Positions 46,801 through 51,365 of a stretch of 64,000 nucleotides of DNA are shown here, one piece after another. Under the pieces are notes generated by a model. It was not told the DNA's origin and did not search any database. It saw only the letters and a program-made list of their open reading frames with translations. The DNA lies in the NCBI GenBank assembly GCA_946621465.1, contig CAMOOO010000004.1, positions 62,001 to 126,000 on the forward strand, in the 5' to 3' direction. Position numbers and translations under genes: made by a program. The first letter of the stretch is position 1. Every line of letters begins with the position of its first letter. This DNA comes from an uncultured Clostridia bacterium. GTDB lineage: Bacteria; Bacillota; Clostridia; Christensenellales; DTU072.

Positions 46801-49030
46801 GAAATCGCTGGCGTACCTTGCTATGTATAACCGCGTCAACGCCGCCGCGCAGGCGCACATCCGCCAGTGGTACAACGAGGTCAAACAGAACAATCCGCTC
46901 AAATCGGAAGCGGAGATCAACGCTATGGTCTACGACGATTACTTCCCGTCGAGCGAGTTCAGAATTTGCGAGGTCAAACTTCATATCGAATACAGTTACA
47001 ACGGCGTAGCTTCCTTCGAGGCACCCACCGACGTTGTCGACATCGGCTACAGAGTGGAGATCAGCGTCGTGCCTTCGGACGGCAACTACGGCAACTATAT
47101 TTCCGTAGCCAACGAAGCGTACGAACTGGAAGGGGATCCCAAAGACAAAGTGGGCTACACCGTCCGTACACTGGAAATCAAGCGTGACGAAAACATCACC
47201 TACGAGCTGATTGACGTTGCGATGGGCTATAACGGCAAGGTGCAAAACCCCGGCGTTTCTCCCGTAACCGATAGCGCCGGAAACGTCAGACCGGGGGTTA
47301 CTATCCGGTACGAATACGCCCTTTCCGACGGATTGCTCGTAGTGGAACGCACGTCGGAAGGCACGAGGATCGTCCGGAGCGAATCCACTTCCTCTTCCAC
47401 CCTCGCCGGTATCCGCGACGTAGGCAGCTATAACGTCGTTATCAGTATCGACGGCGGCAACAACTATAAGAGCATGACCGACCCGGTGGAATACATCTCC
47501 ACGACGGTGGGTATTGTCGCGGCGGATATCTTTATCGAACTGGATAACGTCGAGTCTTATTATCAAGAAGAAACGGTCGCGTTGTACGACCTGATCCGCA
47601 TCCACAACGGAGAAGCGGAATGGATATGCGGCACCTGCGGCGCAACGCTGGAGAGCTATCTGACCGCAAGTGACGGCATCTACCGCCTCTACTGTCCGCA
47701 ATGCCCCGGTAACGTCAGAATGGAAGCCGACCTCTTCCACATGACGGCGACCTGTTACTGCAATGAGTGCGTGCGGAACAGAACGCTGCAAAAAGCGGAG
47801 ACCACCGTCCTAGAAAACATCACCACGCAAGTAGGCGCATACTCCTACCGCATTTACTGTCCCAACAGTAAAACGAGTTATCTTATCACCCTCAATTACA
47901 ATCGTTTCCTCGGCGCGGAAACATTGGAGAACCTGGGCGACCTTCTCGTCGGAACGGAAGTGGAAGCGCACTACCCGATCGGTAGTTACAGAATGTGGAT
48001 CTCCGGCATCGCGCTGGACGGCAGCGAAAACGCTTATACCTATTTAGGGAATACGTACAGCGGTATCCACCCGGGCGACGAATCGGCGCTCAGCGAAGAA
48101 GTTTTGCGTAAAAAAACCCTGTACGGAGACTACTACAAACTGGAACTTCTACCGCTCGGTATGGACGAATCTCTTTATAACGATCAAACGAGATACGCCA
48201 GCATCATCCAGATGTTCGGCAACTACAATATCTATATCAGGCAGTACTCCAAGCACGCCATAATCAACGCCGACGGCGGCATAGGTATTTCCGGCGACGA
48301 AGAACTGGCGGAGAGACTGAACGCTCTGTCCGACGGCGACACCGCGGTGTTCTACCTCGCCCCCAAACGCTCCGCTACGGGTGATATCCAGGCGTATTCG
48401 GCCATCACCATTGATAAGGACGTCAACCTGACGCTGATCGGCTACTACAACGCGGCGACGATGGAGATCGAGAGTATCCTCTCCGGCATCACCCTGAATA
48501 AAGGTACCCTTACCCTCAGGATCATAGAAGTCAGAGTCTCCGCTTCCGGCGGCAGAGGACTTTATATCGGTGAAAAAGCCAACTCCGTCCGCACCAACGA
48601 GTGTCTCTTTACCATCAGTCCCAACGCATCGTTAAAAGACACCGTCGGTATTTACGTAACGATGAACTATAAAGAAAAACTCAACATCGGCAGCGGCACA
48701 CGGTTCGAGGGCTTGACGACCGGTATTCTGCTCGAGGGCGGCAGCATGGAGATAAAGGGCAGCTTCTTCAATAACAACAATACCGGCATCTATATCCTTT
48801 CTATGTCAGAGGATATCAACGTCCAGCAGTCCACCTTCACCAACCACATAAACTACGGTATCATCACCCCCAACTCCGATGCCATTATCCTCAATAACGA
48901 GTTCAATTACAACGGCATCGCCATTAAGATACCGGAAGTCAAGAACAACGATATGTACAAAAACGTCTTTACCGACGAGGACGGCAACAGGACGAATACC
49001 CAGGATATTGTCATCGACGACGAAATGTAA
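28814..49030 (+). CDS. Giant surface lipoprotein 2 (6738 residues)
   Basis: One open frame of 20.2 kb starting 18 bases after giant 1, with GGGAGG (28803-28808) before the ATG. The signal peptide ends in MVAC (Cys25). In order: N-terminal module (~30-830) paralogous to giant 1; a long series of Big_4-like Ig domains (~1190-2920) with tyrosine cassettes between and inside them; a mainly helical region (~3100-4820) itself holding two cassettes; more Ig-like blocks (~5150-5400); a KTYDA/DAGTYY domain of the MBG/YDG type (~5735-5850) with a helical insertion (~5880-6050); a second MBG-like domain; an eight-Cys zinc-ribbon-like module (from 6272); a right-handed beta-helix (~6480-6725). There is no enzyme motif, sortase signal or C-terminal anchor. 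Likely a very long, lipid-tethered surface fibre; the beta-helix tip could bind carbohydrate, but that is inference. Confidence 0.9.
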   Translation: MKRKILLSLLALTLLLLAAIGMVACSGRDNTPEEEEQDTPEETFRDVNYYLAKVNDGLTSTVALIEPEDSENALREYSVRSQYTLRTGVENYTITFYVNYGENVEKNKYYLKVFDNDNHINRLTLYYDSTDLYLFSDVLFPLGKLESQKTEAGKAQEVNKKYRVTDFNAYLLYGMLSSFMDRMDLYRFFYGDLMQTYFRRGSLLTSAFDTKNCQYNPVGNRGEAVYFKDGDFTILIATLNSYIEAFTEGVGTSFDALTYNMLGFKLSKLFEYTFNSINVKEFRFLLTDGRVYHTTANIVGRMLDGTDYAISMDYEYDVTVNKIEEGEHMKTAYEYDKLTPGTGSFEGEIVFPTVRDDPYLVSLDYDLNAKDNSKNRMTFRIYDQRSTESEVTEKYANISEFLSVYYYNELLYVNAEGLCDFIGTPMDLESLHLPKVYFTEFNMSTFLQVLYGHLVRVLNVLTNYEERQKSKMDRDLFESIMEAVESPDLKTFRVTLTEELVKEIRGDDTSVAFLISRWLTGNDETLSRVLPNDFFQTFTLIGSYKFIDDGEDNIILQGIYQNTEYFNGTFYRIGNSEIVFPKNLNELYYTVFSMPDCTTLDYDVSITPYHTTGIDAGKFFGIFLGDSSGKNTPCYITSNQSIQVRGKVSESFDSLDAEGERVTVTTVNLAFYKREGTEETLLMTVVSNPAKTDELLVYYNNVVGPNAVSGLRYRISTEAVKAEMEKLTDENNLFFSQSNMAILFGLMSTLGGNSESYVRDNRYVINVMTSEDKDPINELIGIENTFTEFRIKVSFSAVDLSSVTAGDYSLPFISTLSDVTVKSIYSDNSQWKEQVETIINSRSVPMYLTYTEESTKIETGVEEYHPTAYLYGYKISYKLSILEPEGTYLIADILSGREVINHSYAYTMVATGKGAENKPSYLLIIDPAYTKTLPEKVDVRYDNFEVGSVNCVIEGFIESNITRDGYNMCLLAGDYEDDVETYMLRIGSNSIATNAFWIYVAVLNRNVVTLKQGGDNTVNDATAFVNNEKVSEDSMGLEIKSGSDQYTVVNQKNVPVVGEISVDPYTHAMKSLFEEGYDLIINGISEQQMKIVFFGFYGTEIEEDETTKVDIEYNKYYNKEGYNYIYLLDRVSGWTFDYSLITWQGGLFYATATFGDENGYAIPIALRINVKRKEVAEVCIDDESNSRYTIDYLIESTYSIPMNSSDGHTVLVKFTDGTTRTLVADKPGTVSNAEYFSQYLQDSLKWAGTETLKSRITVQGTSSLFGNGQNATSVTSAPFGSALGVGLQTISLNVLQPSRYLSSDEETSRFIVKQYTIGEDNKETPNKGQVRISNAKFYLTDSSYAPFEINPYDFARALPTTVWLYVNVDSNNKEWKNYKINWQTTDKEGNELHLIAKRSDGRFGLAYPSTEQRDLAVYGCIGDGNGYIWVTMIVRNLYSDLRDIKFYSYTYDRAEVSAGSQVPEEESYYEYFVDGYAPTEDATVQENKIYYERVDSYVRQTVQNNETIVGSYYEEVGKDKNGDPIYSETTDARFLSTKTYYKRVFSYSAVTTLIVGGTIERHLYEHIIKGYGLTEDDNFSSEKEYYLLTEHMIAPDSDYIYIDPYDDYIAEIPVRFEAVLGSGARVTSEDIGEDDEQIGLTWFVINEDEEEEFPLIRSGKFLAHTEKYDKYYDENGRYIFKYNMETAGLRCYIIGSGNISNEATVAVVIRRRELYYTVNQAAQSVYYIDIYNNDNDIYDNDHSSVQESEGIYAGKAEGGYLDVDRYEKNSEALLVRLEEIREQQQAGKVVYVGVRFSSSNNLYSLPVVWDLGSIARAISVLEGDTMTNEERSKGGIFLEGDICAGTVNKQRLYVPISVRSANLSSIKLNYAATSTSQGVYSIVNDNGKNNRLELGEMTTAASTMSFQAAYRNYTNNVKAYSTDTYGRIIYFDLAKAYALADKDGYFCTPYEYLCYLFSGLTLYFEGGGESNVTAGGQLRVMATDYVDMTKEDVEARLIEFFNRSVLGLEEGTRVEEFGKKVSYSFIELYKFSEGSAVARTLIIIRAEVSKSDDRNTSIMIEPFERDLTMRYGVYGYQLPKYITLGYTNESNEHYTVRYKTNSWTPDGNYTDTIRALGSSAIETIPETRIDVINGAAYKFVYTLPCSLEPYSLEIKIPRKDMAVSLTNSTSYSSEDPWMSYSAEQDIYVIENGVLLIENPFLFFYYDYNQSRYTFDKSRIPTTIYANITTESQKAAGATHVYERSTINSYEVNWKFVENEAINETIFSTGGYFLLATCTFDSYVLLDTDNNNLRITGRLELYAKVAQLEYYGIKEDKDKGIGNVTYNDASEGRLLKNTIVIDPYASDSTGKFTLPTTMTFIFNSVFAGETGGSVVEYTISNLRYPYADLNVYRECTFINYNESGHTMGNTSEMSPLNANLNTIRLKVRISFDDENNLRDDVTINVNIMSRIIEESRIYNNVYNDGIASGIAISMDTETTTYNFSAANVTVGNVVPANTYYVYNNRRFELTTDSRFVAQKTYYIRYADTTSSGSLYKEVGYYEEGASGADGRYTATKAITPEGEAVSTTYYRAYTVLYKPESELAEGGRIYYELNSTLSGSPGPEARYYTFDYRKGYYVGTETGAYYITQTYPVAGTPIGNRVYCEKTVFFPEMATVATFVPTLDTVAKAGKEYYSISDPVSFSDKLLIPTNAEYYFLQDEHYVLATGYFDGNRSYYSFTKVNLSVGGEETLPTISGRGYYERSVDYTEFEESVSYYVPVAVNNATGISNFYARTTDKDTRLDIYQTTAYSSNLKLYTMHQVVVQTGYRLAEKYYIKHAGRYEQTTDTVFNKSQVYYIFRESNDGNYRYFSGYESVSYYADANTYEEDGEKEGTISIYYIDPYNTSTFRLPTEVSLRFRGDTEFGFYTVRGWEEPVIRNNQIVWSEFDRYDNTNSSDGWNKRFYEIVSDNRVYGYFMPQESDYAGATYLVRGYISVGDSKQPFDVLIVVLNRSLRISEELQQQYSLTYDYDDPVAALLSDIPIAMGEDMFVLYDGFYVDFVKDGIHYVVSEENTYGYNNGNTPVVPTILWKEEWEYNGITYDFNSVSLTGYDGPIQGTVYASDYNLANLYDHYYQIISEQYNVLIKSWMWDLISSSNYSGKARNAIDQAKTEMENDIILYAYDMLCNDYLASSTAESDDQQSLNQSNLINQQYYTYITQSYYNELLLELRGTSAGIAYTADGNRREILLYMYQKMKASYDEWAAANAGNLDAPKTGRVSIYVDWKRNIDAFRDNKYLPSTPGDDIQVMADGLNAYQKLKASYYDLITSADSNNFSNAEQQFNKSYWDKYMRNVVDCIYRDVWDSIYAIGSIVERTKMESILNEVTNINTATKSQCMRRLITEYQSVDGIGGEQAEGYISIPVLQYHSLKEYVKVSMGSAPSNWSTTFGNYYVLRDGEYVSNDNNVWDANTDYYQFRDVNVVYFSPFDFNSVSDSFLVEFYLDYSDIYTKRIEQAEEDTTAQYRENYSAASLKELENVLVEKGIDSISPVEINNAIETIVLEFNLISTSSEASSFTYQNYMDALRTLYKAIDGSSPATDPTALWTRKDFYNYLDENASALAASTIAYNNYYIIHSQLWTQLRAYYEREALKSFNHENATNNGTVYTDIGWKNLRDTYLEYQKTPDPVYKAYYVSVVEKMDEVKGAYTLFVNNNPSTTVTMVDYYPELVEFIVENYPEIVNMNELYNDEETIIDAYGEICDDFIHSGETYNFIASVESAYSLADSNSGSAMIFYDMYNTLNDKRVLDVFKMWIEKYNDVENGDCKSQYSSVEGAAQGDQTKALYIGLVSNSYPALTPVLNFMYEFLTLYWANDWTTPFDGLCDIAGSFNFSRADMEKGAQWITTTEEFSRYRDTLVSTFDALEIVLSAETLNDLAHHLFYSYFYQSTMEEGANKARIDRAALNATKKIKSMAVQNLINANKELKESGSTDQITRATTVLQLFEDFFNNPKSKGYTGDIGKCCLASRAMILLMDQKESASAGIYLTDYEERSEAYAEERIYENAYETLERLYSAQGTVFNTFYKVFLKNSYADTSRAYAMIESGGKYYPPDFSADGIGQMDGVEVFNVTKYFESVAEELFNKYEGANVFVTVVDGNMAEKEYSAELGTEITEKYLKISSIRSILYYYNNVATELQKRIVEEVVHRYYDISEFTEEDYLRSMLSEDKVTLSTKGKDCFLALLGRHDLGTGFRDQLYDSYYAFYLEQGYDILMFAVEDFRVSTSNSSYSSIKTILTERWQKIWGWTQPSDYNSYISDMTERAYRDSVKNDILNIDITSDGNRSAGIKIVMDEIKQSIKDSFIRVAYGIYYTEEYYKEELDSILDFIVHPGVDAAYVNAVQGSGTFPSDSNETYYSFSEAVVDTGAEIPKKEVYYNRFTINEKIIYLRTTDTKFIVGQTYYMKTLRSTVSSTISASSGLYVEIVYYQNESRYNRVEQILKITGTNATNRNYPVITRYYRDVFEQMEDNIVNEKLSVYYDAVDMGIEKSIYEDLYDSLTLLTLSADKFAQVFYFYLTGTRTTSDALLYEYVYSDDAIIGMKQSLEDNWWATQSFSAKVGEYFGIEDFVLSDLEKELFGAVFMQLIYKYNADASIARAAVPQTVYRLLQRIANYRDAKEDYKDKEPISRAYLLKQNILSNDYSVVTIDYKYYYIDILLHDEYFMAGLTYEEEDGSTTVINSVSFMQSTFLTEFDRILAEKAIYFSKVSGTYSDSITYASLSHDQLLNYIKVALIEKGYVTTDETLTDVTFKRYLQNVLMVMSHTSVYGGMDLGCDNPLKDYFDKIYIEITGAVKGSDTIGGEGDSSKLGRLSLGYYVKAAGSSVDYEYVLYDLLEARNVTVTFYSEDHLTSESEEDQLRHVIYFNAGRGTSWLEFDPQQSGGTASPSLSATVYFANSRKTYQTITFRDTATRDDYKDKYVNDYTPYTVLVDANLPVNQSTNIRDTKVEYSSCYKAESVSLLQKDITEIHVSFGDSRSNLDTIIIDVLDPAMPSKVHVFGYVNGKYTDDLGYIPISGILQSGEQEAEKSGTFFSEQFSELPFNADGSSTDEQYSREVAITSESPYYISIEPSSGRDRTKVKLMVRYLNRSIDRIYVSEDIYSETKMAVEVDDVRYYDKEFFDLYDDTRDINVLYIQPAVDDYIIEVTKGKEYKYNLPSEVYVVYGNGEGEFYTNVKWDESVITYSLSGTGDAVLTTKMLSYRLQKEDGTYFDAEFNYTANTIHLVHKSASDEELESYLFGIDGTIDWKTKIRIANQEVRSIRSGDGNTVLGEISEKDGVIDCTSTRINQFYPEFPLHIRLMFNGGTYAELNLKNSDWVIEDEPLFEDIIKRNSATSEFVAIINYWGNPIRVRFNTYDNVDITSLTQSENDYLDGGTIYLIYNPENNPEMTAQRQLEKFYSKVYFNFGSEENPNWMLLPLTLSYKTVGNDSNAGNDDISTSNASSLNTRYTIRGYLGVSDTDIISENIQFDVYVVDIKLFALLYGDLNESIIYDYFSYAHDQSNSISTSVIDAPARLGDYFVDSADTGLLFVIQSDEIRYDFMNGIAYIPLQYDMSNDADSRLALNIEGDAQFRVELQFSLYSYLNTALDQYTGNNTENVFFDKRDYNNPSWSWATDLGNEDAIYWKLGEVMKASDLPTGTTINTGESFRFYWDLSDINVNLATDDAEVGYTARAYYYAANGRWFHKELTVYIKKEDKTREIIINVTGNSSTTYIGSKTYDAQHYQLNFNASGIAFIREDGSRQEISTENFTIEYRNANADENSWSATQYPRDAGTYYIRIMLSDYNYYLRHEDENDVLQDYITFIYVINPYTIDIDRLLFLDQAVDSNTNNIGTYIETIYSGEQQSVVYVEWFESAAEREAMYNVAVAETATVTEAQAYVYDRIMERVSQKAKQYLQYLLDYALTKVEGENEAKAYVYYNYLTESILPHFIVDGWFQGNEKDTLVDDYMMGRGPGEHANIKYSETEAKSLAYLAMYNRVNAAAQAHIRQWYNEVKQNNPLKSEAEINAMVYDDYFPSSEFRICEVKLHIEYSYNGVASFEAPTDVVDIGYRVEISVVPSDGNYGNYISVANEAYELEGDPKDKVGYTVRTLEIKRDENITYELIDVAMGYNGKVQNPGVSPVTDSAGNVRPGVTIRYEYALSDGLLVVERTSEGTRIVRSESTSSSTLAGIRDVGSYNVVISIDGGNNYKSMTDPVEYISTTVGIVAADIFIELDNVESYYQEETVALYDLIRIHNGEAEWICGTCGATLESYLTASDGIYRLYCPQCPGNVRMEADLFHMTATCYCNECVRNRTLQKAETTVLENITTQVGAYSYRIYCPNSKTSYLITLNYNRFLGAETLENLGDLLVGTEVEAHYPIGSYRMWISGIALDGSENAYTYLGNTYSGIHPGDESALSEEVLRKKTLYGDYYKLELLPLGMDESLYNDQTRYASIIQMFGNYNIYIRQYSKHAIINADGGIGISGDEELAERLNALSDGDTAVFYLAPKRSATGDIQAYSAITIDKDVNLTLIGYYNAATMEIESILSGITLNKGTLTLRIIEVRVSASGGRGLYIGEKANSVRTNECLFTISPNASLKDTVGIYVTMNYKEKLNIGSGTRFEGLTTGILLEGGSMEIKGSFFNNNNTGIYILSMSEDINVQQSTFTNHINYGIITPNSDAIILNNEFNYNGIAIKIPEVKNNDMYKNVFTDEDGNRTNTQDIVIDDEM
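33199..33590 (+). repeat. Tyrosine cassettes, giant 2, first cluster
   Basis: Three to four degenerate units: VPEEESYYEYFVDGYAPTED with NKIYYERV, SYYEEVGKDKNGDPIYSETT with TKTYYKRV, and IIKGYGLTEDDNFSSEKEYY. They lie immediately before the IDPYDDY Ig-like block. Confidence 0.6.
36280..37440 (+). repeat. Tyrosine cassettes, giant 2, main array
   Basis: Roughly nine units in a row: VPANTYYVYNNRRFELTTDS with AQKTYYIR, SELAEGGRIYYELN, RKGYYVGTETGAYYITQTYP, AKAGKEYYSI, EYYFLQDEHYVLATGYFDG with NRSYYSF, and RLAEKYYIKHAGRYEQTTDT with KSQVYYIF. The array again runs directly into an IDPYN...LPTEV Ig-like block. Confidence 0.65.
38130..43280 (+). other. Helix-rich region of giant 2 with two cassettes
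   Basis: About 1700 residues of mainly helical character (for example GKARNAIDQAKTEMENDIIL, ENVLVEKGIDSISPVEINNA, IDRAALNATKKIKSMAVQNL). A single tyrosine cassette interrupts it at ~39085-39180 (NYYVLRDGEYVSNDNNVWDA, TDYYQF) and a double one at ~41955-42190 (IPKKEVYYNRF, IYLRTTDTKFIVGQTYYMK). I recognise no named domain. Confidence 0.55.
46010..47560 (+). other. MBG/YDG-type beta domains with helical insertion, giant 2
   Basis: YIGSKTYDAQHYQLNF and YPRDAGTYYIRIMLSDYNYY are the KTYDG and AGTY hallmarks of MBG/YDG repeats found in surface proteins. The following domain starts with a strand ending VVYVEWFES, is interrupted by ~160 helical, Ala/Tyr-rich residues (about 46455-46965), and resumes with EVKLHIEYSYNG and RDVGSYNVVISIDGGNNYK. 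Confidence 0.6.
47627..47770 (+). other. Zinc-ribbon-like cysteine module, giant 2
   Basis: Residues 6272-6319: WICGTCGATL, YRLYCPQCPGN, TATCYCNECV; another YCPNS follows ~30 residues later. CxxC...CPxC...CxCxxC is zinc-ribbon-like. It is homologous to the module at 27536-27697 in giant 1 and, like it, lies 400-470 residues before the C-terminus. Confidence 0.65.
48255..48990 (+). other. C-terminal right-handed beta-helix, giant 2
   Basis: Short regular rungs such as LTLRIIEVRVSASGGRGLYI, TGILLEGGSMEIKGSFFNNN, TGIYILSMSEDINVQQSTFT and YGIITPNSDAIILNNEFNYN, with N-N ladders and the ~22-24-residue period of pectate-lyase-like/NosD-like parallel beta-helices. Such folds bind or cleave polysaccharides in many surface proteins; no catalytic residues can be assigned here. 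Confidence 0.75.
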
Positions 49031-49032
49031 TA

Positions 49033-50553
49033 ATGAAAAGACAGATAATAAACATAATAACCTTTTTGCGGGGATGCGAACCGCGACATCCCGTCGACCT
49101 TCGTAAACCCCTCAAAAAGCAAATTAAACTACTGCAAAAGTACAACCTGCCGGCGACCTTTTTATTCCAGTATGACGCCCTCATCCGCAAGGACCTTGTG
49201 GATGAAGTGAAGAAAAAGGAGGGCTTTGAACCGGGCGTGTGGATGGAAATGAACAGACCCCACGCCGAGGCGGCCGACGTTACTTGGCGCGGCAGATTCA
49301 AATGGGACTGGCACGCGCATTGCGCCATGACGGTGGGGTATACCGAAGAGGAGAGGGAAAGGCTGGTAGACGCCATATTCAATAAGTTCCGCGACGTTTT
49401 CGGTTATTACCCTCGTGTCCTCGGTTCTTGGGCGATCGACGCTTATACGCTGAAATACGCCGCCGAAAAGTACGGCATCGACGCCTTTTGCAATTGTAAA
49501 GAGCAATGGGGAACGGACGGCTATAATATGTGGGGCGGTTACTACGGTCAAGCCTACTATCCATCTAAGAATAACGCATTCGCCCCGGCAAACGACCCGA
49601 AGAACGCCATCCCCGTGCCAATGTTCCGGATGCTCGGTTCCGACCCCATTTTGCAATACGACTATCAGATGGACCCCAAAGAGGGTCTGAAAAAGCAAAG
49701 CGTCATCACGTTAGAACCTGCCTATTCCAAAGACGGCGGTGGCGGCGATAAAAGGTGGGTGGACTGGTTTATGAAGGAGAACTTCAGCGGCAAATGCCTG
49801 ACTTTCGGCTACGCACAGGCAGGACAGGAGAATAGCTTTTCTTGGAAAAAAACGAAGAAGGGCCTCAAATACCAGTATCCGCTGTTCGCACGTTTGCGCG
49901 ACGAAGGAAAAATCGAGGTGGAAACGATAGGGAAAACGGGGAAGTGGTTTACCCAATCGTTTAATCAGACTCCGCCGTCTTCCATTGTAGCAGAAGGGGA
50001 CTGGAGAGGGAACGACAAGAGTTCTTACTGGTACGACTGCAAAAACTACCGCCTCAATTTCTACGTGGAAAAGGGCGTTTTCCGCATCCGTGACTGTTAT
50101 CTTTTCCGCGATGGGTACGAAGAAAGGTACCTAAGTAGCGTTTGCACCACCAACGATCTACATTACGATAACCTGCCCGTCATCGACGGCGTGCGCTTTA
50201 CTAAAGGTGACTTTTTTGCCGGCGTCTACTTTATGAAAGGGGACGTCGTCCTCACCTGCAAAAAAGTGGAGTATAAAGAGGACGGGGAAAGGGTCATTCT
50301 CACCGTAAAAGGCACCCCGGCAGGGGATATCGTCGTTACGTTATCGCCGGAAAAAGTGACTGTAAAAAGCGACGGTATTACTCTCTGCCCGCAATACGGA
50401 AGCGTCGCAAAAGAAGTCGTTAAGGCAACCGCAAACGGGAATACGGTCACCTTTTTATACAATAATTATCGTTACTCCATATCGGCAAATACCGACTTTG
50501 CACCCGATTTTTCCATCGGCGGCACGGACGTGGAGATTGATTTTGTTGAGTAG
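49033..50553 (+). CDS. NodB/polysaccharide-deacetylase-like barrel protein
   Basis: 506 residues, no signal peptide. The N-terminal ~270 residues read like a polysaccharide-deacetylase/glycosidase-type (beta/alpha) barrel: LLQKYNLPATFLFQYDAL (the 'through-the-cold' strand common in NodB-fold proteins), HAEAADVTWRGRFKWDWHAH with possible metal-binding His residues, GSWAIDAYTLKYAAEKYGID and PVPMFRMLGSDPILQYDYQ. The ~230 C-terminal residues are beta-rich. The canonical NodB Asp-Asp motif is not obvious, so activity is uncertain. I recall similar unnamed proteins in gut Clostridia. It starts 2 bases after the giant 2 stop and has no clear ribosome site, so it probably depends on coupling to the giant's translation. 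Confidence 0.6.
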   Translation: MKRQIINIITFLRGCEPRHPVDLRKPLKKQIKLLQKYNLPATFLFQYDALIRKDLVDEVKKKEGFEPGVWMEMNRPHAEAADVTWRGRFKWDWHAHCAMTVGYTEEERERLVDAIFNKFRDVFGYYPRVLGSWAIDAYTLKYAAEKYGIDAFCNCKEQWGTDGYNMWGGYYGQAYYPSKNNAFAPANDPKNAIPVPMFRMLGSDPILQYDYQMDPKEGLKKQSVITLEPAYSKDGGGGDKRWVDWFMKENFSGKCLTFGYAQAGQENSFSWKKTKKGLKYQYPLFARLRDEGKIEVETIGKTGKWFTQSFNQTPPSSIVAEGDWRGNDKSSYWYDCKNYRLNFYVEKGVFRIRDCYLFRDGYEERYLSSVCTTNDLHYDNLPVIDGVRFTKGDFFAGVYFMKGDVVLTCKKVEYKEDGERVILTVKGTPAGDIVVTLSPEKVTVKSDGITLCPQYGSVAKEVVKATANGNTVTFLYNNYRYSISANTDFAPDFSIGGTDVEIDFVE

Positions 50554-50577
50554 AATTTTTATTTCAGAGGAGAAAAA

Positions 50578-51333
50578 ATGGAGTATATCAGAGTTACCAA
50601 AGAGAACGTAAAAAGCGAACATATCTGTTGCGCCATATCAAGCGACAAAGACGTGCAGGTCTCTTCCAAAAAGGCGTGGATGGTAGATCGCTTCGACGAG
50701 GGATTGGTCTTTTTAAAAAGCGTGGAACGCGGGAAATGTTTTATTGAATATATCCCTGCCGAGAACGCGTGGAATCCCATCGACGCCGAAGGGTATATGT
50801 ATATCGATTGTCTGTGGGTATCTGGGTCTCTTAAAGGACACGGATATTCCGGCGAACTACTCGCAGCCTGTATAGATGACAGTAAAAAGAAGGGCAAAAA
50901 GGGACTGTGCATTTTATCTTCCGATAAGAAAAAGCCCTTTCTCGCCGACCCAAAATATTTGCGATATAAGGGATTTGAAGTTTGCGACGAGTCCGATAAC
51001 GGCATTCAATTGTGGTATTTGCCGTTTGACGAGAACGTGCCGAAACCTCGAATTAAAGAGTGCGCGAGACATCCTCGTATCGAGGAGAAAGGCTACGTTC
51101 TTTTTTACACCCATCAGTGTCCGTTCAATGCCAAATACGTTCCCACTTTGCAACCGGTGGCAGAAAAAGAGGGGGTTACCTTTCGAGCAATTCGTCTCGA
51201 AAGTAAAACGGAAGCGCAGAACGCTCCTACGCCGATTACTACGTATGCTTTGTTCTACAACGGAGAATATCTGACCAACGAACAGATGAATGAAGCCAGG
51301 TTTTTGAAACTGATCGAGCGAATGAAAGAATAA
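50578..51333 (+). CDS. GNAT-family N-acetyltransferase with YoaP-like C-terminal domain
   Basis: 251 residues. The N-terminal GNAT fold (~1-150) has the acetyl-CoA loop in LKGHGYSGELLAACIDDSKK; the ~85-residue C-terminal part (VLFYTHQCPFNAKYVPTLQP, TTYALFYNGEYLTNEQM) is the YoaP-type domain found fused to such acetyltransferases in Firmicutes. The CPFN segment resembles a thioredoxin-like turn with one Cys only. The acceptor substrate is unknown. AGAGGAG (50566-50572) precedes the ATG. It is the last gene of the giant lipoprotein operon, followed by a strong terminator. Confidence 0.75.
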   Translation: MEYIRVTKENVKSEHICCAISSDKDVQVSSKKAWMVDRFDEGLVFLKSVERGKCFIEYIPAENAWNPIDAEGYMYIDCLWVSGSLKGHGYSGELLAACIDDSKKKGKKGLCILSSDKKKPFLADPKYLRYKGFEVCDESDNGIQLWYLPFDENVPKPRIKECARHPRIEEKGYVLFYTHQCPFNAKYVPTLQPVAEKEGVTFRAIRLESKTEAQNAPTPITTYALFYNGEYLTNEQMNEARFLKLIERMKE

Positions 51334-51365
51334 TTTTATAACGGGATTATTTATCAGAGCAAATA

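Noticed and set aside
11213..49030. Giant frames as an assembly artefact or fused pseudogenes
   Set aside because: Both start with proper lipoprotein signals and ribosome sites, have consistent codon use, share ordered modules and contain no stop in 17.6 and 20.2 kb. I cannot rule out a repeat-collapse error, but nothing in the sequence points to one.
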